A stretch of DNA of 64,000 nt, taken from positions 2,786,811-2,850,810 of the forward strand of contig NW_024037062.1 of assembly GCF_015706575.1 (NCBI RefSeq). Reading direction: 5' to 3'. The translations under genes were made by a program, and so were the position numbers. The notes beneath the pieces were generated by a model. It was not told the DNA's origin, made no database searches, and worked only from the letters and a program-made list of their open reading frames with translations. This DNA is from Patiria miniata. Taxonomy: Eukaryota; Echinodermata; Asteroidea; Valvatida; Asterinidae. Shown piece after piece: positions 36,234-48,852 of this stretch. Position 1 is the first letter of the stretch. Each line of letters begins with the position of its first letter.

Positions 36234-36607
36234 TTAGGCCAAAAAAAAGTCTCCGGTTTCTGGTATGGAGCTTGCCCAAAAAGTGGTGCGGCGACGCGGC
36301 TTTTTTTTTTTTTACCTGATTATTTTGCTTCAAATGTGTGCTGATGACTGCAAAATGGTGCCCGACTAAACTTATTGCAAATTTATGGGAGTCCAGAGAG
36401 GCCACATAAAGCTTATTCTCGACCATAACCCAATCTAAAAACACGTTAAAATTGTGCAGCAGCAGGATTCCAGTCAAACCAGTGAGTTTGGCGGTTTTGA
36501 GACATCATCTTTCATTGAAAAAAAAACTTTTTCATTTTGCCGACGCGCATGGCTACGGCGATGCGCGCGCATACCAGAAACCGGAGACTTTTTTTTGTTG
36601 GCCTTAT
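36234..36607. mobile_element. MITE, TTAGGCC(A)8GTC family, copy 1
   Basis: The left end TTAGGCCAAAAAAAAGTC plus TCCGGTTTCTGGTAT is inverted at 36571-36607 with small gaps. Same family as 46418-46786. Terminal TTA/TAA suggests TA-type target sites. No transposase. Confidence 0.82.
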
Positions 36608-38207
36608 AAACATTATCAATATTTTCACATCTCAACAGTATATTTAGCTTTTATTTCATTCGGATATCACTGCGCGATGACATTATCAAAAGAAAGGGAG
36701 TTTCATATGACTCGGTTTGGAGTAGGGTTTCTCACACATAGTGTAACTAGACCGATCCGATCCGAACATCGCAAACATAAACCGACCCTAACTGACTAAA
36801 TGGATGCCAAAAAACGAATCGAACCGAGGTCGATTTCGCGTCGGTTTGGTTCTTGGTTCAGGTCGGGTTTGCACTACTTCAGTAAATAAAAAATGGCCCG
36901 TCTCATATCCAAAACTTAACACTAATAAAATAATATTTCAAACAGAAAGGGGAGACCCATTGGCAATTTTAACATGTAAAGTGGTGGTAAGTTGGGAACC
37001 GACGCATTTTTTAAAATGAGTTGACCAACCACAAATATATAACCAACGGCTATTCTCAGAAAATCTGAGAAAAAAGGGTAATCATTATAAAAAGAGAGGG
37101 CCATTTCTGTTGACGCTGTTTTTAAACCGAGTTACAGTATAAGAATGGGAAGCACGATTTCGGCATAGAGTTACAAAGTAAGGCGGCACGAGAGGGGAAC
37201 CCGAGTACAAGCTTAAAAGGCATATATTTGCATTGCATGATTTTGCACGTTTCCAAAAATAACACCAATGAAAATCTCAGCTCAGCAGAGATTGAGCTTT
37301 TTGAGGAGAGAACAGCGTAAACCCGCGCTAGTGCACAGCCTTGATCACGTAACAATTGCTACAATAGCACTGTATTTCCAATAATCAGTCAATGAACCTT
37401 ATCATGCTGCCACCATTCAGTCATGTTCTCTGCCGGTATCCAATAAAAGTACTGAATGATATATTTTTTTTTTTGCAAAAGGGAACCAGACTATATTTTT
37501 CAAGATGGCCGCAACATGATAATGGTCTGTTAGTGTTCTTTGGAATGCACCTACATTTCTTGATTTCTTCATAATGACAGCAAGCCAGACGGAATAATTT
37601 CACGCCAGTAGGATCTGTAATCCAAGTAAATTGAGGCCTAATAAACAAATATTAGGCCAAGACAACCCGCCCGCCCCGCCCCTCCGTATCGCATTTGCAA
37701 TTGCTCAACGGTGTTTGCTATTCCTCCCCCGCTTTCAACCCCCCCCCCCCCCATTATAAGCACCTTCATTCGTGTCCCCCTACTGTCCCTCTTTGGTTGA
37801 TACTTAGGAAGATCATCCATACGATTTGACTTGTACACACACACATCAAATGTGGACCTTCGGTCAACCCTATTATCCTCTAGTAATGAAGGTCCACAAT
37901 TTCAATGTATACACCCACCCCTCCTTAAAACAAAATGGGGAAAAAAACCGCAAAAGCTTATCCCCCACAATTTGTTTTTGAATCCGACGGTGCTCAGACG
38001 ACGTGTAGTGTCAAACACAATATATGTTTTTCAATGATCCGGGAACGGCTTTTTTAACCCCAAATTACAATGATTCACCCTTGTGCTTGAAATGTATAAA
38101 TTGTGCAGCGCGGAAAGACCTTCATCAAATTACATTCAGCTGTATGGAAAGATTACATTTGTTTAGCACGGCAAAGGTATTTTAAACCTGCGATCATTCC
38201 CGTGTAT
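36608..38207. other. Intergenic, nothing recognised
   Basis: Includes a C-run at about 37739-37752. No convincing exon, RNA gene or terminal repeats. Confidence 0.45.
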
Positions 38208-38726
38208 CAGGGTGACCGTTTTAGCCGATTTTCGGCTAACTTTGACATATTTTTTGTTAAAAAAAACGAGTTTGACAGAAAATTTGACAGAATGAATTTT
38301 TTTGGCAGATTTCTGGCAGAATTCTGCAAAAACCGTTATTTGACAGAAAACCATAGCAAATTGAAAAAACATGTACATTTCTTTAAAAAAGCTTCAGTCT
38401 TTTCAAACAAACCCTTGCATAATGGGACAGGTTGGCTGGTTTTGGTGCTGAGTTTCACTGGGAACCGGACTTCGTCGTGACGCAACCGCGTTTTGCTGAA
38501 ATTTGCTGAAATTGACGCAATAATTTCATAACATCTTTATGTGACTACAGATTGTTTACAATGTATTTTGAACCCTAATTAAGGCAATACTACAAATCTG
38601 TATGTGATTTTAAGTGTTTACAGTGTATTTCGACTAATTCTGGGGAATTTGGCAGATTTTTGATAAATCTGACAGATTTTTGAAATGCATTTAGCAGAAT
38701 TTTGCCATGACCTTACTGTCACCCTG
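38208..38726. mobile_element. hAT-like MITE with 8-bp target duplication
   Basis: Ends CAGGGTGAC (38208-38216) and GTCACCCTG (38718-38726) are exact inverses. Flanking CCGTGTAT (38200-38207) and TCGTGTAT (38727-38734) match at seven of eight bases, as expected for a hAT 8-bp duplication. The interior repeats GGCAGATTT, GACAGA and CAGAATT words and is non-coding. Confidence 0.75.
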
Positions 38727-41414
38727 TCGTGTATTGTGGGGAGACAAAGAAAATCTCTCCTGCAGGCGACATTTGATATTTTTTAAGGAAATGAAGCGCC
38801 AGCACCTCTCATCCGGCAGTAATTGAGTACCGAAGTTAATGCAACACGCGCACAATGTGTGTAAAAGACATTAGCGCGCGATTCAGCCCGTGACTATGCC
38901 GTGAACCAACACGCGCGCGTACTCATTCGCTCATTGATCTCCTTTACTTGATCTCCATTACTATGGAGATCAATGTTTTGACTACACTTTCTCTGGTTCT
39001 AACTGACGTCACACTTCGGTACTCGATACCCTCCAGGCTTTTTAATATGTTAACGAACACAAATAGAAATGTGTTTGTACCTCCTCAGGGGGATATTTGA
39101 AGCTGATCTAAGACCGAATAAAAATACATGTTTCTCGTCCGGGGTTTTGAAAAAAAAAAGAGGAAAAGGGGCTTTTTATTTTTATTTTTTATTTTTTTCA
39201 AGATGTCGCCATTTCAAAATTTCCTGCAACCGTTGGTGTTTCCACTGTTCAAAGACACTTTTCAAATAAAAGATTAGTTGGAAAAGAAAAATGAACATAT
39301 TTACAGTGTCATTTAGAGTTGTATTGGTCACATATTTCGCAAGTATTTATTTTCCAATGAATTTGTGGACTTTTTCGGTGTATTTTACTGCGTTTTTCAA
39401 AAAAAAAACAATAATAAAAAAATCCAGGAGGCCTCCAAAAAGGAAGCGGGCGGGAACGAGAAACATGGGATTTTTTTTACTTCGCCTAAAAAGAGGACAT
39501 TTCAAATGTTGTAACAATAGAAAATATGAACATTTCAAAAATTAATAAAAACATTGATTGATGAAATCATCGTGAGGTCACGTCATGTTTTGCATATAAG
39601 TGTTCTAACTACACACCAAGTTTTATGACGATTGGACTTCCCTTCAAATGCGTTTTAAAAATTGCAGTTTTGATGACGTCCTGGTGCATCACACATTGTC
39701 TCAAAGTAAGTTCGTGCTTTTATGACCTATCAAACTAATTGCAAAAAAATAAGGCTAGCATTTTTTGTTTGCAAAATATAAGTTAATTGGTCAAAAATGT
39801 TTAAAACAAATCATATACGCTATGACGTGTCATGAAGTCACTTAAATTGTCACGTATAACACGTCCATGTCTATGTACATTAAAGTTTCAACCTAATCGG
39901 ATTTGTACGTCCGAAATTAAAGTGATTCGAAAAATACACCTTTAATGTGACGTGACGTGACACCCGATGATGTCATCGTGACGAAATCTTTGAGTGATGG
40001 TCTAATTGAGTGTCTGCCAAGTCTGAAGTCGGTCAGACTTTAAAAATAATACTAAAACATTAGTTGGCAGTTGAGAGGGCTGACGAGTACCACATTGTAG
40101 TCTTACATTAATCCCAAAATATTATGGTAGCTGCCTTCTCTACGTTATTACAAGCACCCCTCCCCGCAATGAATGCGAAAAATAAGAATAGCCAGAACAA
40201 AAGTTTGCGATCTGAACATAAAGAAACGGTCAATGATCAAGTTGCGGCAACCAAAAATAGACCTTTATCAGCCCTCCCATTCCTAATCAGTTTGGCACCA
40301 TTAGCATTGAGATATCGTCCCATTCATGGGAATGCACGGTAGTAGGCCCTACTACTTAGACCTTAGACTGGGACCTTGGCCTATCAATTAGCAGCTGGAA
40401 CCTTGCACTGTGCAACCACGTAACCGTCGCTTGCGCCGATAGTTATACAGTTTCAGGAAAGCAACGCGGTGCGTACCAGCCTTGCGCAATAGTTATGTCT
40501 TGTGGCGTACAAGGCAACAACCAAACTGAGTTAATATGCGACTGCTGTTTCAATTTTTGGGAATGATAAGCTACAAGTAGACATCTGTAGCCGAAGGGAA
40601 AAAACACAAAATGTAATTTTGTTCTATTTTTCTCATGAATGATTACATATGGCCAAGAAACGTGTTCCATTGATACCATTTTATTTACGGTTCAAGACGA
40701 TGTTACAACATGCAATATAACTTCATGGATGTTACTTAATACATTCATAATGTAAACAACACACGCGAAGTATTGGCATATGATAGGCCTACTCTATATT
40801 TGTACTCATTAAATGTTTACTCTGAAAGAAAAGGGAATACAATTAAATTTTGTAGGCAATGAGATTCCAAGAAATAACATGCCTGCGACAATTAAATTCA
40901 TGAAATTTGCTTCTGTGAAAATTTGAATTTATGAAATTTCTTCTTGTCTCTGCGTTAAAGCAGGTAGCACGCACGGGTCCAGGATTTTTTGCAGGGTTGG
41001 GGGTGGCTCATACCACACTTTCAATGGGGGCGCTGTTCAAATCCGACGCTCATCAACACTATATTGCAGAATAGTGTTAAACCCCCTAAACCAGCTGGCT
41101 CCGACCAAATTTGTGCACAAGCGGATATTACTACCAGTATAATTGTCAGAATTTGGGGGGGGGGGTGTTCACTTTATTGTGGAAAACTGAATTAAGCAGC
41201 GTTTCGTCCTCTAATTTTCATTTTGAACATTTATCATTACTTACAATAGATTAGCATACATCCAAGCGTAACAATGTCTATGAGCTTGATGAGCCGGTCT
41301 TACTCAATTAATTGAAGGGGGAAACGCGGGTAGTTAGAGCTATATAGACATCTACAAGACAAACACTAGATATTATTGAAGCTAGTATTAGTGGACTATA
41401 ATGATAAACAATAA
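38727..41414. other. Intergenic, nothing recognised as a gene
   Basis: Between about 39545 and 40005 there are several CATCGTGA/TGACGTCA-type words (GATGATGTCATCGTGACG near 39966), resembling an old interspersed repeat also hinted at near 23175. A G-run lies at 41155-41164, near a GGGTCCAGGATTTTTT hAT-like end at about 40975. No exon found. Confidence 0.4.
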
Positions 41415-41582
41415 GGGAATAAATGTGTGTTCGGGAGGCATTATAACACTCTGTTTAAGACCCGTGGGAGTCTGGATGGGTGATAATTACCCGAGGCGAA
41501 GCCGAGGGTAATTATCACCCATCGAGACTCCCACCGGTCTTAAACAGAGTGTTTAATACCGACAGAACACATATTTATTCCC
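41415..41582. repeat. Hairpin element with CGAGGCGAAGCCGAG centre
   Basis: A 168-bp near-perfect palindrome. Outer arms are GGGAATAAATGTGTGTTC and GAACACATATTTATTCCC. Inner arms are GGTGATAATTACCC and GGGTAATTATCACC. ACTCTGTTTAAGACC pairs with GGTCTTAAACAGAGT. The central 15-mer at 41492-41506 is the exact reverse complement of the centre at 13675-13689. Confidence 0.85.
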
Positions 41583-41850
41583 ATTCATAAATACCTTTTC
41601 GGTCAAAAAAAATCTTTTCGGTCAAAACATTAAAACATGTCAAAAACTAGACGTTGCCAACCTTTTTGTTCAACAATTTTACTTCGTGTTTTACGAAACA
41701 CCCCTCTGACTATAATATGGAATGCCCCTCCACAACTCAGTACTTTATAAGGACATTGGCGTGCGCCTCGCACGTACTGCGCGATGTCGCGCAAAACGCA
41801 GCTGGGCTGGTGTAGTGTGGATTTCGGACCATGAAATACTGATTCACTGG

Positions 41851-42575
41851 TAGTCTGGTTCCCAGACCTGACAATTATTCCCGACGCTTACGTCTAAATT
41901 GTAGGTCAGGCAGCCTCCGTGGCTAAAAATAAACATGACGAAATTGATGGCCCCTTTTCAAAGCTCGGCTTCGTTTCCGATTTCGCTTTATCACTTTTAG
42001 CTTTTAATGTTCTGATCAAATTTTGAAATAAATCATTTGCTTTGTAATATCAAACAGTTATGATAATACAGTTTGATGTTTCTGTAAGATAACATTGACT
42101 AATGTTGATCTGGAATTTTCAAAATTAGGCACCCAAATAGCACTGTTATCAGGCGGAGCCGAATGAAGACCGAGTTTTGGAAAATCTCGGTAACGGTCGT
42201 CAAATTCAAAATTGTACATGACGCAGCAAAAAGTTCGCCCACATGATACGATCCGAGTATATTTGATGCACAAAATCGTTGTTGAATTTCAAGTGTTCTA
42301 AATGAAAGCAATGAATGTTAATTATCAACTCATTTAAAAAAAAAATTAATATGCAATTAGCAGTTAATTAAACCTATATTATACTCGGAAATACTCGGGC
42401 GCTATACGATTGTCGACGAAAAGAATTCGGCAAACTTCGGACATTTTCGGAAAAAGGAGGAATTCCTCCCGTTTTAGTCACGTGATGTAAATTGTAATAC
42501 AATGTATTACCGGAGGCTACCGGACCTAAGATTCATCGGGAATAGTCAGAATCTTTTGGTCTGGAAACCAGACTA
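41851..42575. mobile_element. DNA transposon with 18-bp ends and 9-bp target duplication
   Basis: TAGTCTGGTTCCCAGACC (41851-41868) is inverted at 42558-42575 with one mismatch. ATTCACTGG flanks both sides exactly (41842-41850 and 42576-42584). No transposase in the 725-bp interior. The target length of 8-9 bp fits hAT- or Mutator-like elements. Diverged relatives lie in the spacer between the nvd genes. Confidence 0.85.
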
Positions 42576-43047
42576 ATTCACTGGTACTACATTGCGCATG
42601 CATACGTGAGGAATGTGAACGTTCAACCAATGAAACGTTAAAATGCACCGGATTTCATGGGGGTCCAAGTTTGATGTTATATTGGAAAAGTGTTTAAGAC
42701 CAGCTAGCCATGTCTATATCATCCGTTTAAGACCGGCCACTTGACGGCCTGTCGACCAATAGGAAATTGCGTAAACTCTCTTAGGTATTTATGAATGCAC
42801 GATAACAACGAATATCGAAATCTTCATTGGGGATTATATCAATTACATACATTTTTAAATAGTCTGTTTTTGAATCTCCTGTCCGGTACCACCCGAAGTC
42901 ACATTGCTCGCTTGAATTCTAAGGCACTCCAGTACACTTAATAAGCCTTTTTCCCTTCTTTACTTCATGAAACCATGTTAAATACGGCTAAATATGTTTA
43001 CAGATGGTGATGTTCTGTGACGAAATTGTGTAAGTGTTTGCAATGAG

Positions 43048-44202
43048 TTACAAGGTTGTCTGTACAGCATACGGGCTTATCAGATGAGTTGTCGACCTCT
43101 TCACTTTCTTCTTGCCGGGTTTCGTCTTAGGACGGACGCAGAGTGTCTTCCGAAAGGTCCGCTTGAAATTTTCGTTCAGGAAGGCATACACGATAGGATT
43201 GTTGAAGCTGTTACTGAAGCCAATCAGCTGGACTATGGCTAACATGAGGCGGTTTCGCTCGCTGTCTAACAGGTGGGAGAAATCACGGACAATGCTGACC
43301 ACGTGGAAAGGCAGCCAGCAGACCGCGAAGAGAATCACTACCACGATCAGCATCTTGGTGGCTCGTCTCTTGTTGCGTAAGGACGAGGCGGTGGCCATAC
43401 TTCCTGGGGCCTCGACAGGTGAGATGGCCTTGCGTATCCACAGTCGGTGCACCACTCGTAAGTACAAGATGGTCATGGTGAAGACGGGTATGACGTACAG
43501 GAACAAGACCAGGAGCAGCGTGAAGGTCTTCTTCTGGTCATGGTGGGCCCAGGCTTCCAGACAGAACTTGTAGGTGGTGCCACTGAAAGGATCTAATTCC
43601 AGCTCCACTTCCAGAACAAAGAGCAGTGGAGAGACAAGGAGCATGGAGAACACCCAGAGACCAGCTATCAAGATGGCGGCGCGTTTGGGGGTCTGAATGA
43701 TGCGTGCTCGTAGGGGGTAACAGATCGCGTGGTGGCGCTCTATCGCAATGGTGGTCAGGGTAAGGACGCTGGAAACCACAGCGACCATGGTGATGTAATT
43801 GAGGAGTTTACACATGTACGTGCCTAGTACCCAGTCTACTGTGATTATTTCGACTAGTGTAAACGGGATGCAGAACAGGGTGATCAGTAGGTCAGAAGTC
43901 GCCAAGGATACGATAAACGCGTTAATGACAGTGCGCATGCTGCGCTTTCGCGCAACCGCAAGCACCACAAGGAGGTTGCCTACCAGCGACATCAGAAATA
44001 TCACCGTGTAGGATGTGATGAGACCAGCATCGGCCTTGGTAGACAGATCGTAGGCGATGGGTTCTAATTCTACGTCATACTCATCGATGAACGCGCCCAG
44101 GGAAGTGAAGTTCAGACTTGCCAAGAGTTCTTCCAATGTCTTGTTTTCCAACATCAAGTTGTAAGGAACATAACGGTTGTAAGAGTAGTAATCTGAATCC
44201 AT
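43048..44202 (-). CDS. Class A GPCR, QRFP/neuropeptide FF receptor-like
   Basis: A single coding exon of 384 residues on the minus strand. The N-terminus has two N-glycosylation sites (N20-K-T, N31-F-T). Family marks are GN in TM1 (residues 75-76), SLATSD in TM2, the C131-C214 disulfide pair, E155-R-H at the end of TM3, CWLPFHVV in TM6 (295-302) and N335-PIVY in TM7, then a basic tail. The ERH in place of DRY, and NENFKRTFRK after TM7, resemble pyroglutamylated RFamide (QRFP) receptors. It would be a plasma-membrane neuropeptide receptor, ligand unknown. The start MDSDYYSYN is preferred over the frame's earlier ATG at 44235 because a splice acceptor, TTTGCAG|G, falls at 44214/44213. This implies a 5' UTR intron. 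Confidence 0.9.
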   Translation of the reverse strand: MDSDYYSYNRYVPYNLMLENKTLEELLASLNFTSLGAFIDEYDVELEPIAYDLSTKADAGLITSYTVIFLMSLVGNLLVVLAVARKRSMRTVINAFIVSLATSDLLITLFCIPFTLVEIITVDWVLGTYMCKLLNYITMVAVVSSVLTLTTIAIERHHAICYPLRARIIQTPKRAAILIAGLWVFSMLLVSPLLFVLEVELELDPFSGTTYKFCLEAWAHHDQKKTFTLLLVLFLYVIPVFTMTILYLRVVHRLWIRKAISPVEAPGSMATASSLRNKRRATKMLIVVVILFAVCWLPFHVVSIVRDFSHLLDSERNRLMLAIVQLIGFSNSFNNPIVYAFLNENFKRTFRKTLCVRPKTKPGKKKVKRSTTHLISPYAVQTTL

Positions 44203-46417
44203 GATGATAAAACCTGCAAATGCGAAAAACAACATAAAACAACCAAAGCCATTAAGCTTGAAATATTCCTTGACCCATTAAACTACTTTTCGGTGAATAT
44301 GTATGTCACAAATACCACGCCTCTGATCTGCAGGGCATGTAATATACATATAGATTACAGTAAGATCCTCTTTTATATTCATAGCGGATCGATTATTCTG
44401 TTACAAATTTAAAAAGCACATTAAGCATTTGCTTGATAAAAAAACGGTCAGCAGAAAGAGGTAAAAAAAAATCAACTTCGCAGCGCAGTGTTTGTGGACT
44501 TTTTTGCCGAAAGTGCACATCCTGATAGCACACATCAATATTAAAGGAATGAGCAAGTGCAGGACACGTCACTGAAGTACTTGATATTCACGCTGACGGA
44601 GTACACGGAGCGCTATTTGCCAAGTCAAATAGAGTGTAGCCGCCGGGGTGCTGGAACAAACCCTGGAAATGCGATAACAACCGATTATTCGGGAATAGTC
44701 CATAATAACAAGTGAGAATTATTGAAGCGCCGGGGGTACATGCTTTGTACAGTATTGGTTACTGCCGAATCTTACGCCGCGACATATCGTATTTCACATC
44801 AGGGTCCGAGCTTCAAGATGCCAACATTATAATTTCCAAGAGAGATCGTTTTCAAAGACAATAGGATTATCAGGTTATTGTAGCCCTGATGCCATAAAGT
44901 TCGGCATTTACTATCGGAAAGCTTGTTAAAAGAGGGATTTAGTAATAGCAGACAACTGCAGCAGTTTGGGCCTTATTCACGAGTCGGCCATATTGAATTG
45001 AAAGTTAGGTAAAATCTTAAATCTTGGAACTTGCGAAGAGAAATGAAAGCAACTTAATTTAGAATAAATTCCAGTCTGCTTCAATGAATAATTCAAAATT
45101 TGCAATTAAATATTCCTAATGTTTAAAGCCATATTTAAAAAAAAAAAGAATGACAGCAAAATAAGGCTGTAATGTGCCTGCATAAATAGTCTGGCACTAT
45201 CCCATTCAACAGTTAACACTTAATAAAATACATTCAGGGAACTCAACAAAAATGGCCAACTCGTGAATAAGGCCCATTCTTGTTAGACCACAAATCGGTA
45301 GTTTACATGTGCAATTGAAGAGTATTCAACGAACAGCTAAAAATATACAATACAGAACTGGGTCACTGCTCAGACCTACCTCGGTCCCAAACAAAATGTA
45401 TTTAAATTTAGATAGTGAATGTTATCATGAATAGCGAAGAAAAAAACACGACTTGTCAGTCACCCTACGGCGCCTTTCTAGTTAAAAACATGCACCCTCG
45501 CAATCTTGTCATCGGCTTTCTGATGATACAAATAGCTTTGGAGAAGCTTATAATATGCAATGATCCGAGAAGGAGGAGGACAGCGCGTGTACTAGGTGCA
45601 AACATAATATCAGGACATAAAGCATCGGAGAGAGACTGGAGGCCCCACCAGCAATGGCATCAATGTTTGAACATGACACAAGACGCCGACGAGATGATAG
45701 GAAATGTGTTTTAAAGTTGCACAGCCCGTACTATTTTCGGGTTAGATTTTGTTTTTCAATTGCTCGCTTTCCAGCTCCGGAATGAGACATCGACCAAAAA
45801 GCCCGCCTGCGTTCAGTACTACGGAAAAAGTACTTTTCAAATTTGTAATTATTTGCGGCTCAACAGTTATTCACCCGAATCTTTTTTGTGCGTTATGGGC
45901 ACAAAATCAACCCAAAATAAAAACTTAATTGTTTTTATTGGTTTGAAAACGTTTAGAAAAAATGTTTCCGTTTAAATTAAACATACATATAGAAAGTCGT
46001 TCGGTGAAAAAAATATCGAATGTGTTAAAGAGCACAGGTATACAACTTTAATTTAGGCACATGCTTAGCTATAATTTATATGACATTATAGTGATGTTTT
46101 GGTCAAGACATACATCTTTGGTCTATTTGGTCTCATAAGATGCTGATCAAGCAAACTGGAAGGTTTTCCTGCTGTGGGCGGTTTTGCTCTTGTCGCCAGG
46201 ACTCATTGAGGTTAATGGATACATCACAGTCGTACGGCTCCTTACTCTTAAAAATAAAACTTCATATCACATCGGATTATCGTTAGAAGAGCTGACGAGA
46301 TAAAAGCCCCATAAATGAAGCATTTTCATCGCAGCCATTGATGACAGAAAAGTGCATCCGTACGTAAACGGCTGATTTCATGTCATCATCAATCAGAAGT
46401 GAAGTTTTGTTCCTATC
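44203..46417. other. Upstream of the GPCR; nothing recognised
   Basis: Probably contains part of the receptor's 5' UTR intron and regulatory sequence. No further exon was identified with confidence. Confidence 0.4.
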
Positions 46418-46786
46418 TTAGGCCAAAAAAAAGTCGGTTTCTGGTCAGCGCGCGCGTCGATTTTAATCATGCGCGTCAATTATTTTTTTCAAATTTTCTG
46501 CGGTAGCTACAACAGCGACCTATTGCCGCACCACCTCACATTTTTGTACCAAGGAGCACCAAGAATTGGGAAATTGCACAAAGGCAAGTGATGGAGGGCA
46601 TCAAGGTAAATGATGGAGGACACCAATGTATATGAGGACACAACAAAAGAAAAATAATACCCACCTTGTCTTTACAATCCAAGCTTGAAGAAGAAGAAAA
46701 AGCCCCCCCCCCCTAAAAAAAAACTGCGTCGCCGCATCAATTCCGGAACTTTGGTCTGACCAGAGACCGACTTTTTTTTGCCTTAT
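46418..46786. mobile_element. MITE, TTAGGCC(A)8GTC family, copy 2
   Basis: The left end TTAGGCCAAAAAAAAGTC followed by GGTTTCTGGTCAG is inverted near 46754-46786 with few changes. Same end family as 36234-36607. The interior contains a short C-run and GCGCGC words; no transposase. Confidence 0.82.
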
Positions 46787-47915
46787 GGTCATTATATAGT
46801 TGTTATAGAAACACTGGCTCTGGATTTTTTTCTCCGAAGTGTTTTGAAATCATTATGGAGACAGGCAAATAGGGACCAGCTTTTCTACAAAAAGAAAGAC
46901 TCGAAATTTTTTTTAGAATCTGATGTTTGGAATAACAGTTCTGGTTCCCAAATCAGAGCAACATAGCCAAAAGAGGATTAACAAAAAATATTATACATAC
47001 AATTTTTATGTCTCTTTTTCACATTAACTTTTCTGATACGTGGAATGGTGACGTAAAATGGAAGTGAATTATATTTGACGCCGTCTTCCTGGCTCCTATA
47101 GGTTCCACCGATCTGAATCAGGAAACATCATCTGTCTTTGAACTAATGCAGGCTTTAATCCCACTTTGTACATCGGTGACAGACATGTCATGTTTAGACC
47201 GTGATATAGTACGTAATTACTACATGTAATACAAACCCGTTTCTCCAGTTTCACAGACGCGCTGGAAATGATCAACAGCCCTATTATTGATATACCAGAC
47301 GGACTAATTTGACAATTTTGTAACCTGTGCGATTGGGAAAAGACATCATTTTAAGGAAACAAACTTGATATCTTGTAAATAACATGTTACATACAGAAAT
47401 CACCATAAGTGTTTTTAAAAACGTGCAAGACAGTGGAAAAATACTGCATTAGGATCGTACATAAGACCAAGAATCCATATGTCCGTTTTCGATGTGCGCA
47501 TTGCGTTGTGCGTTTATTTGCCTTGGTAATACGAGCATGTGAGGAAGGTAGCCCGTAAGATGGACGGGAACAGCAGGAAATTACTCAGAATTGTTGAGAA
47601 ACGCGATCTCGTAGGAAGGCGGGAAGTTAGAGAAATCAGAACCGTCAGGGTTAAATTATCCACTAGGCGCATTTTGCCAACGAAAGATCGAAGGGTCTCT
47701 GTAAAAACAAGGGCAATATACAACCTCAGCACACCAAACCGAAGAAACCTTCCGTCTGAAAACACTCGCGGTGCTGTCTTAAGACGCGAACTCCTGCGAT
47801 CCCTCAGTATTGACAAGGTAAACAAAAACTTAATTTGCTTGTCAAAATGTCGAAAAGGAGACATCTATTGGTCACTGGCCTGGCTTTGCAGGTGTAACAC
47901 AGGGCATTATTTGAC
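46787..47915. other. Intergenic, nothing assigned
   Basis: Frames around 47514-47919 are open on both strands and encode arginine-rich (plus) or leucine-rich (minus) peptides. No domain or paired splice sites support either. Confidence 0.4.
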
Positions 47916-47919
47916 TTAA

Positions 47920-48848
47920 AGGGGTACTATCGCTAGTGAAATCCCCGAAAATGTCATGTTTTGGATCGTTTACTTATCCTATTTCAAACATCTGGTTCAA
48001 AGGAAACCAACCTAATGTCTTACCGTTCCCGAGAAAAAACGAAAAACCTCGGTTGTTTCGCTCGTGCCCCCCCCCCCCCCCGCCCTGCAAACAGGACGCT
48101 GTGATAAGATGATGAGCTTCACAGAATCTTGTGAAGTGGCCTATGACCCATGTATAAAGCATCTGGCTGCAGCTGTTTAAGACCGCTATCCGAAAACTTT
48201 CCTGTAGAAATGTGCACATTCCATACCGGATGTGATTTCTGTTTCATTGCGGACCATGTGTACAAAAATCTATAAACTGGAATAAAAGAGTAATGAATCA
48301 GTCTTAACGGCCGTAGAAAACCTTGCCAGGTCATGACCGTGATGACTCACAGGTCACAGGTTGCGCAAAATCCAACCAATCAGAGCGCGAATTCATCAGA
48401 GTATCCCAGCGTCCTGTTTGAAGAGCGGGGGGTATACGGGCGAACTCGGTTGTTAACATCGGACACGACGGAGTAAGAAAACGGTTTTCCTGTCTTTTTT
48501 ACTTTCACTCAATGCACGTACGAATGCACAGCACCGTGCTCGCAAACAGCGCGCGGTGACCAATCACCAACGCACATAATATGGTGTCTTACACGTCCGC
48601 AGAAGGCGAACACTTTATGGTTGAAAGCACAACTAGTATTAAAACAGCTCGAATTTTTTGGGGTCGCAAATAAAGTGGACCCCGAAAGTTGTTCACGCAC
48701 GCGTATAAATACAGGAATAACATTAAAACGCCTAGGACAGTTATGTGGATGTTTGTATCCTACTTTTAAATGTTCTTTCAGATTAACATCATTTCGTTCA
48801 AAGCGCGTTTTGTAGCCCAATTGGGCTGTTCTAGGACCCAGTGTCCCT
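47920..48848. mobile_element. TTAA-flanked MITE
   Basis: Ends AGGGGTACTATCGCTAG (47920-47936) and CTAGGACCCAGTGTCCCT (48831-48848) are imperfect inverses. Both are bordered by TTAA (47916-47919 and 48849-48852), the target duplication of piggyBac and Kolobok elements. The 929-bp interior has a C-run near 48067-48081 and no transposase. Confidence 0.7.
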
Positions 48849-48852
48849 TTAA

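Noticed and set aside
47514-47919. Arginine-rich 126-residue frame with an opposing 116-residue frame
   Set aside because: Both strands open equally, no family resemblance, no matching splice partners.
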